Source of the DNA: a virus
Virus record (IMG/VR): IMGVR_UViG_3300037672_001277
Location: 1-24,790 of that record
Length of the DNA stretch: 24,790 nt
Direction: 5' to 3' (one strand)
Positions 1-11,000 of this stretch are shown piece after piece. The notes beneath the pieces are model-generated. The model made no database searches, was not told where the DNA came from, and was given only the letters and a program-made list of their open reading frames with translations. The position numbers and the translations under genes were made by a program. The number at the start of each line of letters is the position of its first letter. Positions within the stretch are counted from its first letter, which is position 1.

Positions 1-3000
1 AGTCCATTTGCATCTTTAACTTGAATGGATTCAACAGATCTCTCAAGAAGAGACAATGTTGTAACCTCTTCAAGGTTCTTGACTCTGTTTGCGATATTAT
101 CAATATCGCGCATTGTGTAACGCTTATTCTCTTTATGATAAACTCTAACTTCACTTGTATCTCTAAGGAATGCAGGAAGCAGAACTGTTGCTACCTCCAT
201 TGACTTTTCAGGCGCTGCTGGAGCAAGAGGAGATCTTGCGGGTTTACCTCTAACAAGATTGAATTCGTCGGAACCAGCCTCAAGAACTAACTTATCAATT
301 CTTGCAAGATAGTATGAATAATCAAATACACAACTACCATTCGGCGTCAGGATTCTATCTGGTTTGCCAGAGAAATCTCTTGATGTGTAGAAGAATGGTG
401 AAATTGTAGCAGTATCTGGATTAAATGTATCAACCCTTGGTCTAAAGTCAAGAACATCATGTGCAAAGACTTGACCAGGACCAATCTGCGGAATATCGTC
501 TTTATATCTTTCCTGATCATAACTGTTTACTGTGAATACATCACCAGTATCAGTTGAAGGAACAGAAAATCTGTTAAAGATAACTAATAGCTGTTTAGAA
601 GGAGCATACGATCCAGAGTTTCTAGTAATTCTGGAATAGTCATAATATTGATTTTCTTGCCCCTTATCCAGAATATAATTTGTTGTAATGTTTCTATACT
701 TACCAGGAGTCAAAGCCTGACATACGGCAGATGTGTTTGATTCTAAGAAAGATAGGTTTTCTAGAATATTGAATCTAGCATTGTTTTTATAAACAACATT
801 AATCTGATTACTTCCAGAATCAATAGAAACTACAGTAGCAAGTGCCTTGCTAATTTCACCAAAAATTACTTCACCAACAATAGCTATATTAAAGATATCA
901 TCAGTTGATGTAAATGTAAGTTTATCTAATATGGGTGCATTAAGATCTAGTGACTCATAGATTGCTACAATATTTGAAACATCAGGATAATTGAGACAAA
1001 CTTCCCTATCTTGAACTCTAATTCCATATAGATCGCTATGGTTTAAACCATCATTAACACTGGTTTGAATACCTACACCAGATCTCAAATTGGTTGATCT
1101 AGTGATAGAAGTTTGAGTGCATCTAATAAAATCTTTTACTTTGTTCTTAATTACCAGTTTTTCAACTACAACATTTACTGTTACATTGCTCTGACTAAAC
1201 GCGAGACCTGTAATAGTAAGTTGAGTTCCATTGGTAACTGTAACTTGAGACGAATCAATAGTCGCAATCGTTCCGTTGCTGTAAACTACTTGATAGTCTT
1301 CTTGGTCAAATGGTACGAATATAACATCATCTAAATCTACGGAACTGATTGATACGACCAATACGCCTACTGCGCTAGTCGTTTCATTTCTAACTTGAGA
1401 ACTAAGGCGGAGTGTAGAGTCTGTAAAGTCTACATTCTCAATCAATGCATCTGGGATGGGTGCAATGAGAGAGCTATTAACCAGAGAAACATCTTGCTGT
1501 CCTCTAAAAATTTTACCCGTGAACGCCTTAACACCACCATCAAACAAGTCAGATACAGTTGTCATGGCACCGACTCTCATCGATGTGCCGCTTGCATCAA
1601 TATCGCGAACAACATTTCTTGTAAGAACAGATGTATTAACACCAGCACTTGTGTTAGGTACTTCAAAAACAACAACATCACCGGGTTTGAAGACTCTAAA
1701 GTCAACATTAGTACCTGAGGTGACATCACCACCTGAAGTGACCTTGACATTACCGTCTCCAATAGAAGGAACTGGTCTCTTCGTCAGTTTCTTCTGGCAG
1801 GAAAAATTACCAGGGTCTTGAGAAAAGTTATAGACATCGTTGATACCAAAACGAGTTGTCTCTTCTACAGTTCTACTAATATCTGCTCGTCCATTAATAG
1901 AGATTTTTTCTCCTGCAATAAAAGATCCAGAAGTTTGTGTAACATTAACAGTACTGCTACCTGCACCTGCAGCTACAGCATATCCAGATGCACCACTCCT
2001 TTCACCAACAATATAAGACGAAAGAATCATTTCATCAGCACTGACATTCTCGTTGAGTTGCAGTGTGGTGTATGTTTGGATATCATACAAATACAAATTC
2101 CAGTCTGTGCTGTCATTCTCATAAGCAGCATCTTTTAGACCGAAGTTATAAATTTTTGCATCGCCAATTTTGCTTGCAGTGCCAGCAGCTAAATTAGTGA
2201 CACTATTGTTGGGACCACCATACAAATCAACTCTGTTTGTAAGTGTGGCAACACCAACTACATCATTAACAGCAAACTTGTTACCCATCTCAAAGATGAA
2301 TTGAGATTTGACAACATTCTCAACATCTCTAGGTTTGTCAAAATCAATGATGGTTGGACTATCTTTAACTACATCATATCCATAAACATATGCTTTACCA
2401 GAACTAATTTTCAAGCAAGCTAGATCTTCACCAGGTTCATTGCCATCAAATGTTGTCTGATCTTCAAAATATACACCTTCGTTACCCTCCCTATCATTCA
2501 GACAGTCAGCAGCACTAACCTTGAATGATTCTACCGTATAGTTTCCAGACTCATCAAATGTTCTCTTTGCCAGGTAATCTCTAATTCTATTATATTCAGT
2601 GTCTATCTTAAGATTAAAGGTAACACCTTCTTGAACTCTTACAATTTCTACAAAGTCAGTGTCGTCAAATTCACCAAGATCCTTGGTGAATAACTGCAGA
2701 TCAATTTTAAATCTATCTGCACCAGGAGCTGCAAAGTTTGAAAAACCTTTTGCGTTATCATAAAGAGTATTATCTGCTTTAGCAGATACTGTAGATTCTA
2801 AAACTCTGAGACCAATTCTTTTTGATGGTTCAGGGCTATATTGATCTAGAATAATTGTTTGCTTATTTACCTTTACAAAGTGACCTCTGATAAAGTAAAT
2901 GCCATCATCGACAGAAGCTGCAGATCCAATAAGACATGCATCAATACTAATCGTAGATGCAAATGTAGATCCAGTATTAATTGTCGTATTACCGTAAGTA

Positions 3001-3464
3001 ACAGTCTCTTCAGTAATCAGAATTTCTGAGTTATCAAAGAAAGAAAAGTCACCACTAGTATTTGAATTAATATATTTTACATATAATGTGTCGTAATCCT
3101 TATCTGATTGCGCCGATGTAATATAATTTACAACTTTTGCAGTGACTCCAGTGCTCTGTCCTCTAATTCTTTTACCAATAAAAGACTGTGCATAAACGCC
3201 AACATCAATGCCAAGGTGTGTTGGATTTAATTGAACAGCAAAGTATTGTGGGTCAAATGTAACGCCACCAGGAACCACCATGGATCCCTCTTTGAACATA
3301 TGTGTTCCAAAGGATTCTACTTGGTTCTGTAGAATCGACTGTAGTGTCGATAATTCTCTAGCCTGAACAGGAAACCCAGGTTTGAACAGAACTCTGTGAT
3401 ATCCCTTTGTAGGATCAAAGTCGTCATAAAATGGGCTGACATTTAAGTTAGTCTGTTGTGGCAT
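1..3464 (-). CDS. DUF4815-type virion (tail/baseplate-periphery) protein, 3' end beyond window
   Basis: The minus strand stays open from an ATG at 3464 down to base 1, giving at least 1154 codons with no stop in the window. The first 60 residues contain FYDDFDPTKGYHRVLFKPG followed by VQARELSTLQSILQNQVESF, the hallmark opening of DUF4815 proteins of T4-like cyanophages (recognised, not searched). Near the visible end lie RVYHKENKRYTMRDIDNIAN and LEEVTTLSLLE, a second conserved block of these proteins. The body is Thr/Ser/Gly/Val-rich and beta-like. It starts 4 nt after the gp8 stop, and I see no late promoter in the 3' end of gp8, so it is probably cotranscribed and translated after gp8. An AAGAAG sits directly before the ATG as a weak ribosome site. 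The known family role is virion structural protein; a place at the outer baseplate or fibre attachment is inferred from position. No signal peptide or membrane segment is seen. Confidence 0.88.
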   Translation of the reverse strand, partial: MPQQTNLNVSPFYDDFDPTKGYHRVLFKPGFPVQARELSTLQSILQNQVESFGTHMFKEGSMVVPGGVTFDPQYFAVQLNPTHLGIDVGVYAQSFIGKRIRGQSTGVTAKVVNYITSAQSDKDYDTLYVKYINSNTSGDFSFFDNSEILITEETVTYGNTTINTGSTFASTISIDACLIGSAASVDDGIYFIRGHFVKVNKQTIILDQYSPEPSKRIGLRVLESTVSAKADNTLYDNAKGFSNFAAPGADRFKIDLQLFTKDLGEFDDTDFVEIVRVQEGVTFNLKIDTEYNRIRDYLAKRTFDESGNYTVESFKVSAADCLNDREGNEGVYFEDQTTFDGNEPGEDLACLKISSGKAYVYGYDVVKDSPTIIDFDKPRDVENVVKSQFIFEMGNKFAVNDVVGVATLTNRVDLYGGPNNSVTNLAAGTASKIGDAKIYNFGLKDAAYENDSTDWNLYLYDIQTYTTLQLNENVSADEMILSSYIVGERSGASGYAVAAGAGSSTVNVTQTSGSFIAGEKISINGRADISRTVEETTRFGINDVYNFSQDPGNFSCQKKLTKRPVPSIGDGNVKVTSGGDVTSGTNVDFRVFKPGDVVVFEVPNTSAGVNTSVLTRNVVRDIDASGTSMRVGAMTTVSDLFDGGVKAFTGKIFRGQQDVSLVNSSLIAPIPDALIENVDFTDSTLRLSSQVRNETTSAVGVLVVSISSVDLDDVIFVPFDQEDYQVVYSNGTIATIDSSQVTVTNGTQLTITGLAFSQSNVTVNVVVEKLVIKNKVKDFIRCTQTSITRSTNLRSGVGIQTSVNDGLNHSDLYGIRVQDREVCLNYPDVSNIVAIYESLDLNAPILDKLTFTSTDDIFNIAIVGEVIFGEISKALATVVSIDSGSNQINVVYKNNARFNILENLSFLESNTSAVCQALTPGKYRNITTNYILDKGQENQYYDYSRITRNSGSYAPSKQLLVIFNRFSVPSTDTGDVFTVNSYDQERYKDDIPQIGPGQVFAHDVLDFRPRVDTFNPDTATISPFFYTSRDFSGKPDRILTPNGSCVFDYSYYLARIDKLVLEAGSDEFNLVRGKPARSPLAPAAPEKSMEVATVLLPAFLRDTSEVRVYHKENKRYTMRDIDNIANRVKNLEEVTTLSLLERSVESIQVKDANG

Positions 3465-3468
3465 CTTC

Positions 3469-5040
3469 TTAGAATTCTAAAACAATTTTAATGTCTTCTT
3501 TTTGACGCTCATTTCTAGAAATAGATGGTCTATTGTCTAGGTAAATAATTTCGCCAGTCCTCTTATTTAGTTCAGGACCAGCAAGACCATTGGTGTAAGA
3601 CACACCTAGATCAACAACTTTACCCGATGGAGTAACAGTAGAAATACCAGTAAATCCTGAGTCAATCGTTACACTAAATGGTCCAGATGTAACTGCATCA
3701 CCAGTTGCACTGAAAGGAACAACCTTGGCATCGAGACTCACGCCAATGTTATCGGTCTCATCGTATTTGTCAGGATGTAAAAATAGATTTCTGTCAGAGA
3801 AATATTTAACCACCTGAGTGCTGGTGTCATATGATGCGACATAACCTCTTGCAGTTCCTACACCAGGGATATTTTGCGTAATCTCACTACCAATAGCGAG
3901 AGACTGTGTAATGTCTCCTGTGTATTTTAGAGCACTAGCAGCAGTAAACTCAGATGTGTTTAACAGAGCCGTAGAACCAGCACCAGCTGACACTGGGTTC
4001 TTAAGAAGACCTACCTGAGCAAACACAGTGTCCGAAATAAAGTCATAACTAGAATTATCAAATCTAGTGTAAATCAGGACTTTATCTGTACCCAACTCTT
4101 TATAAAGATCGAATCCATGACCTCTAGATGGGGGAATGATTGGAACCAGTTTTGCAAACCTAGCAGCAGATCCATTAATAGAAGAAAGATCAATTCTGGC
4201 AAAACTATATCCTTGACCACCTGCGGTTACTTTTGCAGAAATAATTTGACCACTAGTATTGGTTTGTACTCTACATTTTCCACCAACACCATCACCAAGA
4301 ATATCAACCTCAATTGGTGAGGCAAGGAAAGAGTAACCAGCTCCCTGCTCGTCAATAGAGATTACTTTAATTTGGTTATTATTAATTATTGAGTCACCAT
4401 TTTCTCGAACAACCTTAACTTCGTTTTCTACGGAACTGCTCCATTGATTAGGAACAGCCACATATTCGGTTGAGTCAAATTTGACAATATCAGCAGGAGG
4501 AACAGTAAAGAGGTATTTCCATAGATAACCGTCACCACTCGTTCCAGCAGCGGATGGTTCTAAATCAGTAAATGTTGGTTCATCTAGTGATGCTCCCGCG
4601 ATGGAGTTAATACCAGCTGCACCATTATCAATACAAATATAGACTCGAAAGTCTTTATTCATTATATAATAATTCGCGGAATATAATCTACTAGAGTTAG
4701 AAACTAGAGATCTATTGTTTGTGTCATAGTCATGTCGGTACATATCATACGATGTACCTTTTGTCCATTGAGTTTTGCGAACTAGTCTACGAACATCTCC
4801 AGGAAGAATCTTTCTTCCAAACAACATAGTATCATAGACATGATTACTATAACTAATACTATCCACTGGAGAAGGTGGTTGAACAGTTGTACTGTTCCAG
4901 GTATCAGTTCTGCCGTATCCTGCAATTGTAGGATTCGCTAGACTCAGAAATGTGTAATAGGAATTATCGCCACTAATAACGGACTCAACAAAATTGTTGG
5001 CATTAATAATCCTAAATTGATCGGTAATGATTGCAGCCAT
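3469..5040 (-). CDS. gp8: Baseplate wedge subunit gp8
   Basis: This 523-aa protein resembles T4 gp8, a dimeric wedge component that joins gp10, gp7 and gp6 in the baseplate. The N-terminal part matches the family in order: SKFR-like start (TDQFRIINANNFVES, residues 5-19), a GRTDTW segment where T4 has GRSEPW, PPSPVDS, and GDGYLWKYLFTVPPADI (about residues 168-184), equivalent to T4 GDGYVWEYLFEIPPD. The C-terminus has TGEIIYLDNRPSISR followed by EDIKIVLEF, a block typical of cyanophage gp8. It is longer than T4 gp8 (334 aa); the extra length is a Gly-rich beta region around residues 230-480 with GAGYSF/GQGYSF repeats shared in style with the giant neighbour. ATG at 5040 is preceded by a late promoter at 5074-5081. 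No strong Shine-Dalgarno is visible. The order gp6, giant protein, gp8 mirrors T4 genes 6-7-8. Confidence 0.88.
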   Translation of the reverse strand: MAAIITDQFRIINANNFVESVISGDNSYYTFLSLANPTIAGYGRTDTWNSTTVQPPSPVDSISYSNHVYDTMLFGRKILPGDVRRLVRKTQWTKGTSYDMYRHDYDTNNRSLVSNSSRLYSANYYIMNKDFRVYICIDNGAAGINSIAGASLDEPTFTDLEPSAAGTSGDGYLWKYLFTVPPADIVKFDSTEYVAVPNQWSSSVENEVKVVRENGDSIINNNQIKVISIDEQGAGYSFLASPIEVDILGDGVGGKCRVQTNTSGQIISAKVTAGGQGYSFARIDLSSINGSAARFAKLVPIIPPSRGHGFDLYKELGTDKVLIYTRFDNSSYDFISDTVFAQVGLLKNPVSAGAGSTALLNTSEFTAASALKYTGDITQSLAIGSEITQNIPGVGTARGYVASYDTSTQVVKYFSDRNLFLHPDKYDETDNIGVSLDAKVVPFSATGDAVTSGPFSVTIDSGFTGISTVTPSGKVVDLGVSYTNGLAGPELNKRTGEIIYLDNRPSISRNERQKEDIKIVLEF

Positions 5041-5073
5041 TATTAATAAGCAGTAGGAATCCTGGTTTTTTTC

Positions 5074-5081
5074 TATTTATA
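5074..5081 (-). promoter_or_regulatory. T4-type late promoter octamer before gp8
   Basis: The minus strand reads TATAAATA here, identical to the T4 late promoter consensus recognised by the gp55 sigma factor. It lies 34 bp upstream of the gp8 ATG. The octamer shares its TAA with the stop codon of the giant structural gene (5077-5079). Confidence 0.65.
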
Positions 5082-8000
5082 ACCGTCTTGGTAGAGCTCC
5101 AGTTTCTCTAAGACCAACACCTCTACGCTGAACGGTAGGATAAGCATCTAGATCATCCGAATATGTAAAACCACTAACAGCAAGTGCTACTGGTTGAGCT
5201 CCACGAGTAAACCCAGAGAACTTACCCCAAGTTAGATGACAATATGGAATTGCGGTAGATCCGATACCAACAAAATCACTCACATCAGTGTAAGAAGCAA
5301 TGTTCGCAGTGATGATTCCATTTCTACCACCGTTCTTAAATGTTAGAGCGGATGTATAGTAAATGCTGTCACCGTATTCTGTACTAATTGCAACAATTCT
5401 ACTGTCATGATCAAAGATACTTGTAACGGCAGCACCAAGTGTATTGATACCAGTACCATACAACTTGAACGGTCTGTTGGTTTCAAATCCAGTGACATTC
5501 TTTCCAGTGTTAACAAGATCGGAAATATCAAAGTCAATCTTCAGTGCAAGATCAGTTCCAATACCAGGACAAGTAGAAATACCAGTTACTAGACCAATAT
5601 AACCTTGGATGTTTGCAACTAGATTAGGAACACCTACAAGTTGCTCATGATTAATACCACTCGCTGCAGTCGTACCGAAACCAACTTCTGCAAAAGCGAA
5701 CAGATTCAATGTACTCGCTGACAATGCATCTGTAGTTCCTTTGAATAATGCAGTGGAATCAACATATACTTCAGCATCATTTGTTGAGAAATCTGCGATG
5801 ATATGAGAGAATGGATTAATTAATGCCTCAAGAGAGTCTCTAGCTTTGGTAACTAATTGACCTTCAATGATAAAGTCTCTCTTCTGCTTATTCCATGTGA
5901 CCGGTTTAAATACATCATTACTAATACCAACACCTTGATAGAAAGGAGTTTCTACAACAGCAGCACTATCAATCCTGGTAACAATTCTTTCACGCTCCTG
6001 AGCACCGCTTCTGCTGTCCTTAGGAACTCTATTAAATTCAACATCTGTGCTCTTATTGATTTTTAGACTATCACCAACTTTAACATTTTCATTTACACCA
6101 AAGATGAAACTATCTTGACCAATTGTTCCTCTGTAGAAGAAGATAACAACATTATCTTGTGTAGTGGGAGCAGTAGTAAACTCCAATATAGAACCACCAG
6201 TAAACTGATAGTTTCTACCTGGTTCCTGTACAACACCATTGATGAATACCAACAGAACTGTAGAAAGATCAATTTCTTTAGAATCTAAGTCATTAATGTC
6301 AGTCTCAAAGCTAACCAGTTGTCTTTCATAATACAACGGGAATCTCTTTCTACTTCCATCTTGATCAGCCTTGATGCTGTCAATATAGTCAATGTTACCA
6401 AACTGCCAAGATGCAATCTGATCAGTAAAGACAGAAACTACTTCAAGTTCAAATTCTTGGAAACTGTCACCAGCATTAGGATCGGTGGAAAGACCAGCAA
6501 CGGTAAATTTATCACCACGCTTGAATCCATATCCCTTCTTGCTAAATTCAAACTCCTTAACTTCAAAGAGTGTAGATCCAATACCAGTTGCAGTGCCCAC
6601 TCCAAGAACTTGGACACAGATAGATGCACCAACACCAGTTATGGTAGTGTTGCCCAATCCAATTCTTGATATACCGACGATTGGCAGATTTTCGCCATTA
6701 GGTTCTGGTGGCAGAGCATTTGCATTTACATAGTTACTACCACCATCATTGACAGTAAAGATCAGAGTTCCGCCTGCACCAACAACTGCACTGATGTCAG
6801 CTCCAGTTCCAGCACCACCACCAACACCAATATTAACTGCGATTGTATTAGTGGTGACAGAATTAATCGATGTAAAGATGCCAGCAACAGGATCTGTAGG
6901 TCTTGGATACAGGTGCTCTCCAAGATAATTATCTCTAGAACACTTAAATCCAATAGAATCAGTTGCGATAGCAACAGTGTTGCTGGTTGTCAAACCATGG
7001 TTGGGAATTGTAAGAATTAGATTACCAGTTGTGGATGCATAACTTGCAGTGGTTGCAGTATAAGCAGAACCAGTATTAGCAGTAATAGACCCTAAACCAG
7101 CTGATGAGAATGTATGAGCATACTCATAATCAGTGACTGCAATACCAATAGTTCCAATATTTGTTTTGTAACCAGAACCAAATGATAGAGGATAATATTG
7201 TGCAACTGTGCCACCACTTTCGTAAGTGTGTGGAATAGTCGAAGGACCAACCAGTGTCTTAAATGTTCTTGCTGAAATAATTCCAGTAACAGGAAGCGAA
7301 TCCTCATAGTCTGGGAAGAAACTGGTAGTAATACCCTGATAATTCAAAGTCTTAATAGAATCAGTAGTCGCACTGATAAATGTATGTACAGACTGAGGTA
7401 AAGACTGAATTGCGCTTGTAGCAGCAGAAACAAATGTATGTGCAGATGTTCCTGTTCCACCAGTACCGACATTTAGTTCAATTGTTCCTGTTTGCTTGAC
7501 TAGTGCTCCAGAAGCGGCAGAAATAAAGGTGTGACCATATCTCTGTCCAACAGGAGAGGCACCTACATCGATAGAGAATGTGTTTGCAGCGGTACTTGCA
7601 ACTGCTACCCACTTACCATTAATAGGATCGGATGACCTTGGATATGTGTGATTGGTTGCATTACCATCCTGAGTGCATGTAAATGTTAAGGAGTTGCCTT
7701 GAATCTGTACTCTGTTACCAACCATCAGGTTATGACCTGCAGAAGTTGCAGTCAGGATACCCGCAGTTGAATCATATTGAGCAGCAGTAATATTTGAAGT
7801 TACTGTACCAATTGCAACAACACTAAGAGATGTTCCAGAAGCTGGATCGGTAGCACGAGGATATGTGTGGTTAGTTGCGTTACTATCTTGAGCACATGTG
7901 AATGTAAATGCATTGTCTGGGATTACAACACCCTTACCAACATACAAATCATGAGTGCCAATAGTAACAGTCATAATACCTACATTAGGATTATAATCTG

Positions 8001-11000
8001 CCGCACTGGGATTCCAATAAACATTAGTTCCAGCGGCACCTACATTAACTCTTAGAGTATTTGCAGTTACATTGGAGATTGTCAAATATTGATTAAAAAT
8101 TGGATCAGTTGAACGAGGGTATGTTTTATTACCAGTACCCATAGCACAACTGAATGTGATGCCATTCTCTTGAATAGAAACAGCATCACCATTTACTAGT
8201 CCATGAGCACTTGCGAACGAGATGGTAGAAATACCCGTAGAAGGATCATAAGTAAACCCATTAGGAGTTCCGACAGGATTCTTGGGACATACAAATTTCA
8301 GCCTATCCAACTTCATCTGATCTTCAAGTCTAAGACCATGACTCTTGAGAGTAGAAACGGTCAAGATACCTGTCTTATTATCATAATCTGCATCAATAAT
8401 GCCGTAAGAGATACCTGTAGTAGGAACGCCTACAACGCCCGTGATGGAGTTTCCAGCACCAATCTCTAGTCTTACCCTAGCACCAGCAAACGGAGCGTAC
8501 CCACGCCCAGGAGTAGATGCCAGAGAGACAATGATGCCACCTCTAGGTAGTTGGTTTTCATTAATATCCCCTTCATCAATAATTAGATCTGAATATCCTA
8601 CTGAAGTAATACCAGTAAACTGAACACTTGCAATACCTCCTACTGTTTGTTCAATAATTTGGAAGTTATATGCTCCAGAATTATTAAATCCAAACGGAGC
8701 TTGGAACATGCTGTTAACAAACAGAACACCGTTACCCCCAGTTGTACCAATACCAGTAACGGCAGCACCAGCAGAAGTTAAACCAAATGTATTTTGAAGT
8801 CCATCAAACTTGTCAGAGATGTCATCAAAAATTTGGTTGGTATCGTAATCTTGTCTGAGGTAAGTTCTACCGCCAAACGATGCTCTAGGATATGATAGAT
8901 TACTTGGGTCAGTTTGACCTAAGTCACCACCAAGAGGAGCTTCTGTAAAGTGAACATTACTGTTAACAATTTGGAAAGATCCTCTATAGATTCTTCCCAA
9001 TGCACCTGCTGCATGATCTGTTGCTGCTGATCCAACTGCTCCACGCTCAACTTCTACAAGAGCCCAGGTTCCAATGCCAGTAATAGGTCCAATGGAAGTG
9101 GTGCCAAAACCTACAGTATTGACAATACTATATTCCTCATCAACACTGATAAGATCACCAGAAACAACTGTGCTGAGACCACTAAGAACAAATGCAGTTA
9201 CGATACCATTAACAGGAACCTCAAGATCATAAGAAACTGCGGTAAACGACAGTGGTTTCTGTACTAAACCATTAATAGCAACAATTGTTTTAGAGTCACG
9301 CTTATTCATGGTAAAGCGGTGCTGGTTACCTGCACCAACTCCATCTTCAAATGTTATACCAAGACCAGCTCTTGCATTATTAATTGTGGTTGCAATATTG
9401 AACTGATTATTGTTCTGTTTGACAATGTATACAGTTCCTGGCAGCGGTTCTGAGACAGGAGATGATAATGGGTAATATCTTAGAGCACTGGCAGCGATAC
9501 CGACCAGGTTAGAATCTGGCGTATAAGTAAGTTCTTCGGTGTTAGAGAAGAAGTGCTTAAGTGAGAATGTTCCATTTACTCTATTGAGCTCTAAAGGACT
9601 TGTAGGGTTGACTGCTCTCTCATAGATTGGAGTCCCTTGATACTTAAGTTCAAAACTACGGATATTTCTGTTGTTAATACCAAGATAGGTGTTTTGTGCT
9701 ACATTCTCAAATATCCTACCATAATCAAAGGAACCAATACCAGTAACATTACCGTTAGGGTCAAGATCTTTATAAAGAACTTCAGTGTAAGCTTTAATGC
9801 TTACCATTCCAGATACATTGGAATCAGGATACCACTTGAGCAATACCTGATTATTCTCAAATCCAGCACCAAATGTACCTACACCAGTTGTAGTTCCAAT
9901 CGCTGCAATTGGTTGCTGTGATAGGAATGTGTCTTGATTTGCTGGATCAGAGAGAACATAGATCTGATGGAGTGTTTGAGTGCTTCCATATGCCACATGA
10001 ACTGTGGACTTCATGGAGAGATCTACTCCACTGTTGATACCAACAACTGTTGTAATCCCAGTTGTAGCAGCAGCACTTACAACGATTCTTGCACTTCTTT
10101 CAGTGCCTTCTGGTGTGAAAGGAATATTGAAGTGTTTTACGGATGTGGTTCCAAGACCAACATTATTAAATGTGATAATTTTGGATCTTACATCCAGATT
10201 ATTAACTTCATCGTGAATATAATCAACTTTATATACATCATTTTCAATGTAACTGGTAAAGGTTCCCATGAACTTACCAGCAGAAAGACCACCCAAACTC
10301 TGCCTTGTATTGAATGATGCGAGTTCTGTAGTATATGTGTCAGAACCATCGTATTGCAGAGCAAGCTCTACATAGTCTGCCTCATTAGTACCTTTGTCAA
10401 TAATAACAAAATGTGCAAGTCCAGCAACAAATCCAGTTGTTGTTCCAATTCCAACAATATTAGTTGTTGTTCCTGTAGAAACAATTTTGTTGGAAGAAAC
10501 ATTCTCTACTACACCAAGTGTACCGATACCAGATCCAATGTCAGCAGCAAAACCTTGCTGCATAACCTTAATATCATAGTCAGTGTCATATGGTTCGTAT
10601 GGCTTGATTCTTAACTGGGTTTGATTAGAAAGAGTATCAAATACACTAAAGAATTGTGCAAGACCAGTAGAAAGACCGACCTGGTTAGTATTAACCATGT
10701 GCGACTTCTGAAGGAAGTAAGTATTCTTATTGATGGTAATAAGAATTGCTTCATTCAACTGATATTGATTCTTCTGAGGATCATTAGCTTTATGAACGGT
10801 TTGAATCAGATATCTAGAGAAGTTTCTACCTGCAATAACAGATGCAACTGTTCTTTCATCACTAAGATCGTTAGATTCGTTGCTAACAAACTCAGGACTG
10901 ATGTCATCATGAAGCAGAACTCTGTTAGTCTTACAGAGAATAAAGTCCGAAAGTCTATTAGATTCTAATTGAAGAAACTTAGAAACTGTTGCTGTGGCAT

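Noticed and set aside
1113-2138. Plus-strand open frames of 70-120 codons opposite the DUF4815 gene
   Set aside because: They are shadows of the minus-strand gene: Cys/Asn/Ser-rich translations without ribosome sites or family resemblance.
3469-3480. TTAGAATTCTAA palindrome at the gp8 stop
   Set aside because: A loop-free 12-bp palindrome made of ordinary terminal codons; expected by chance in a window this long, and no T run follows.
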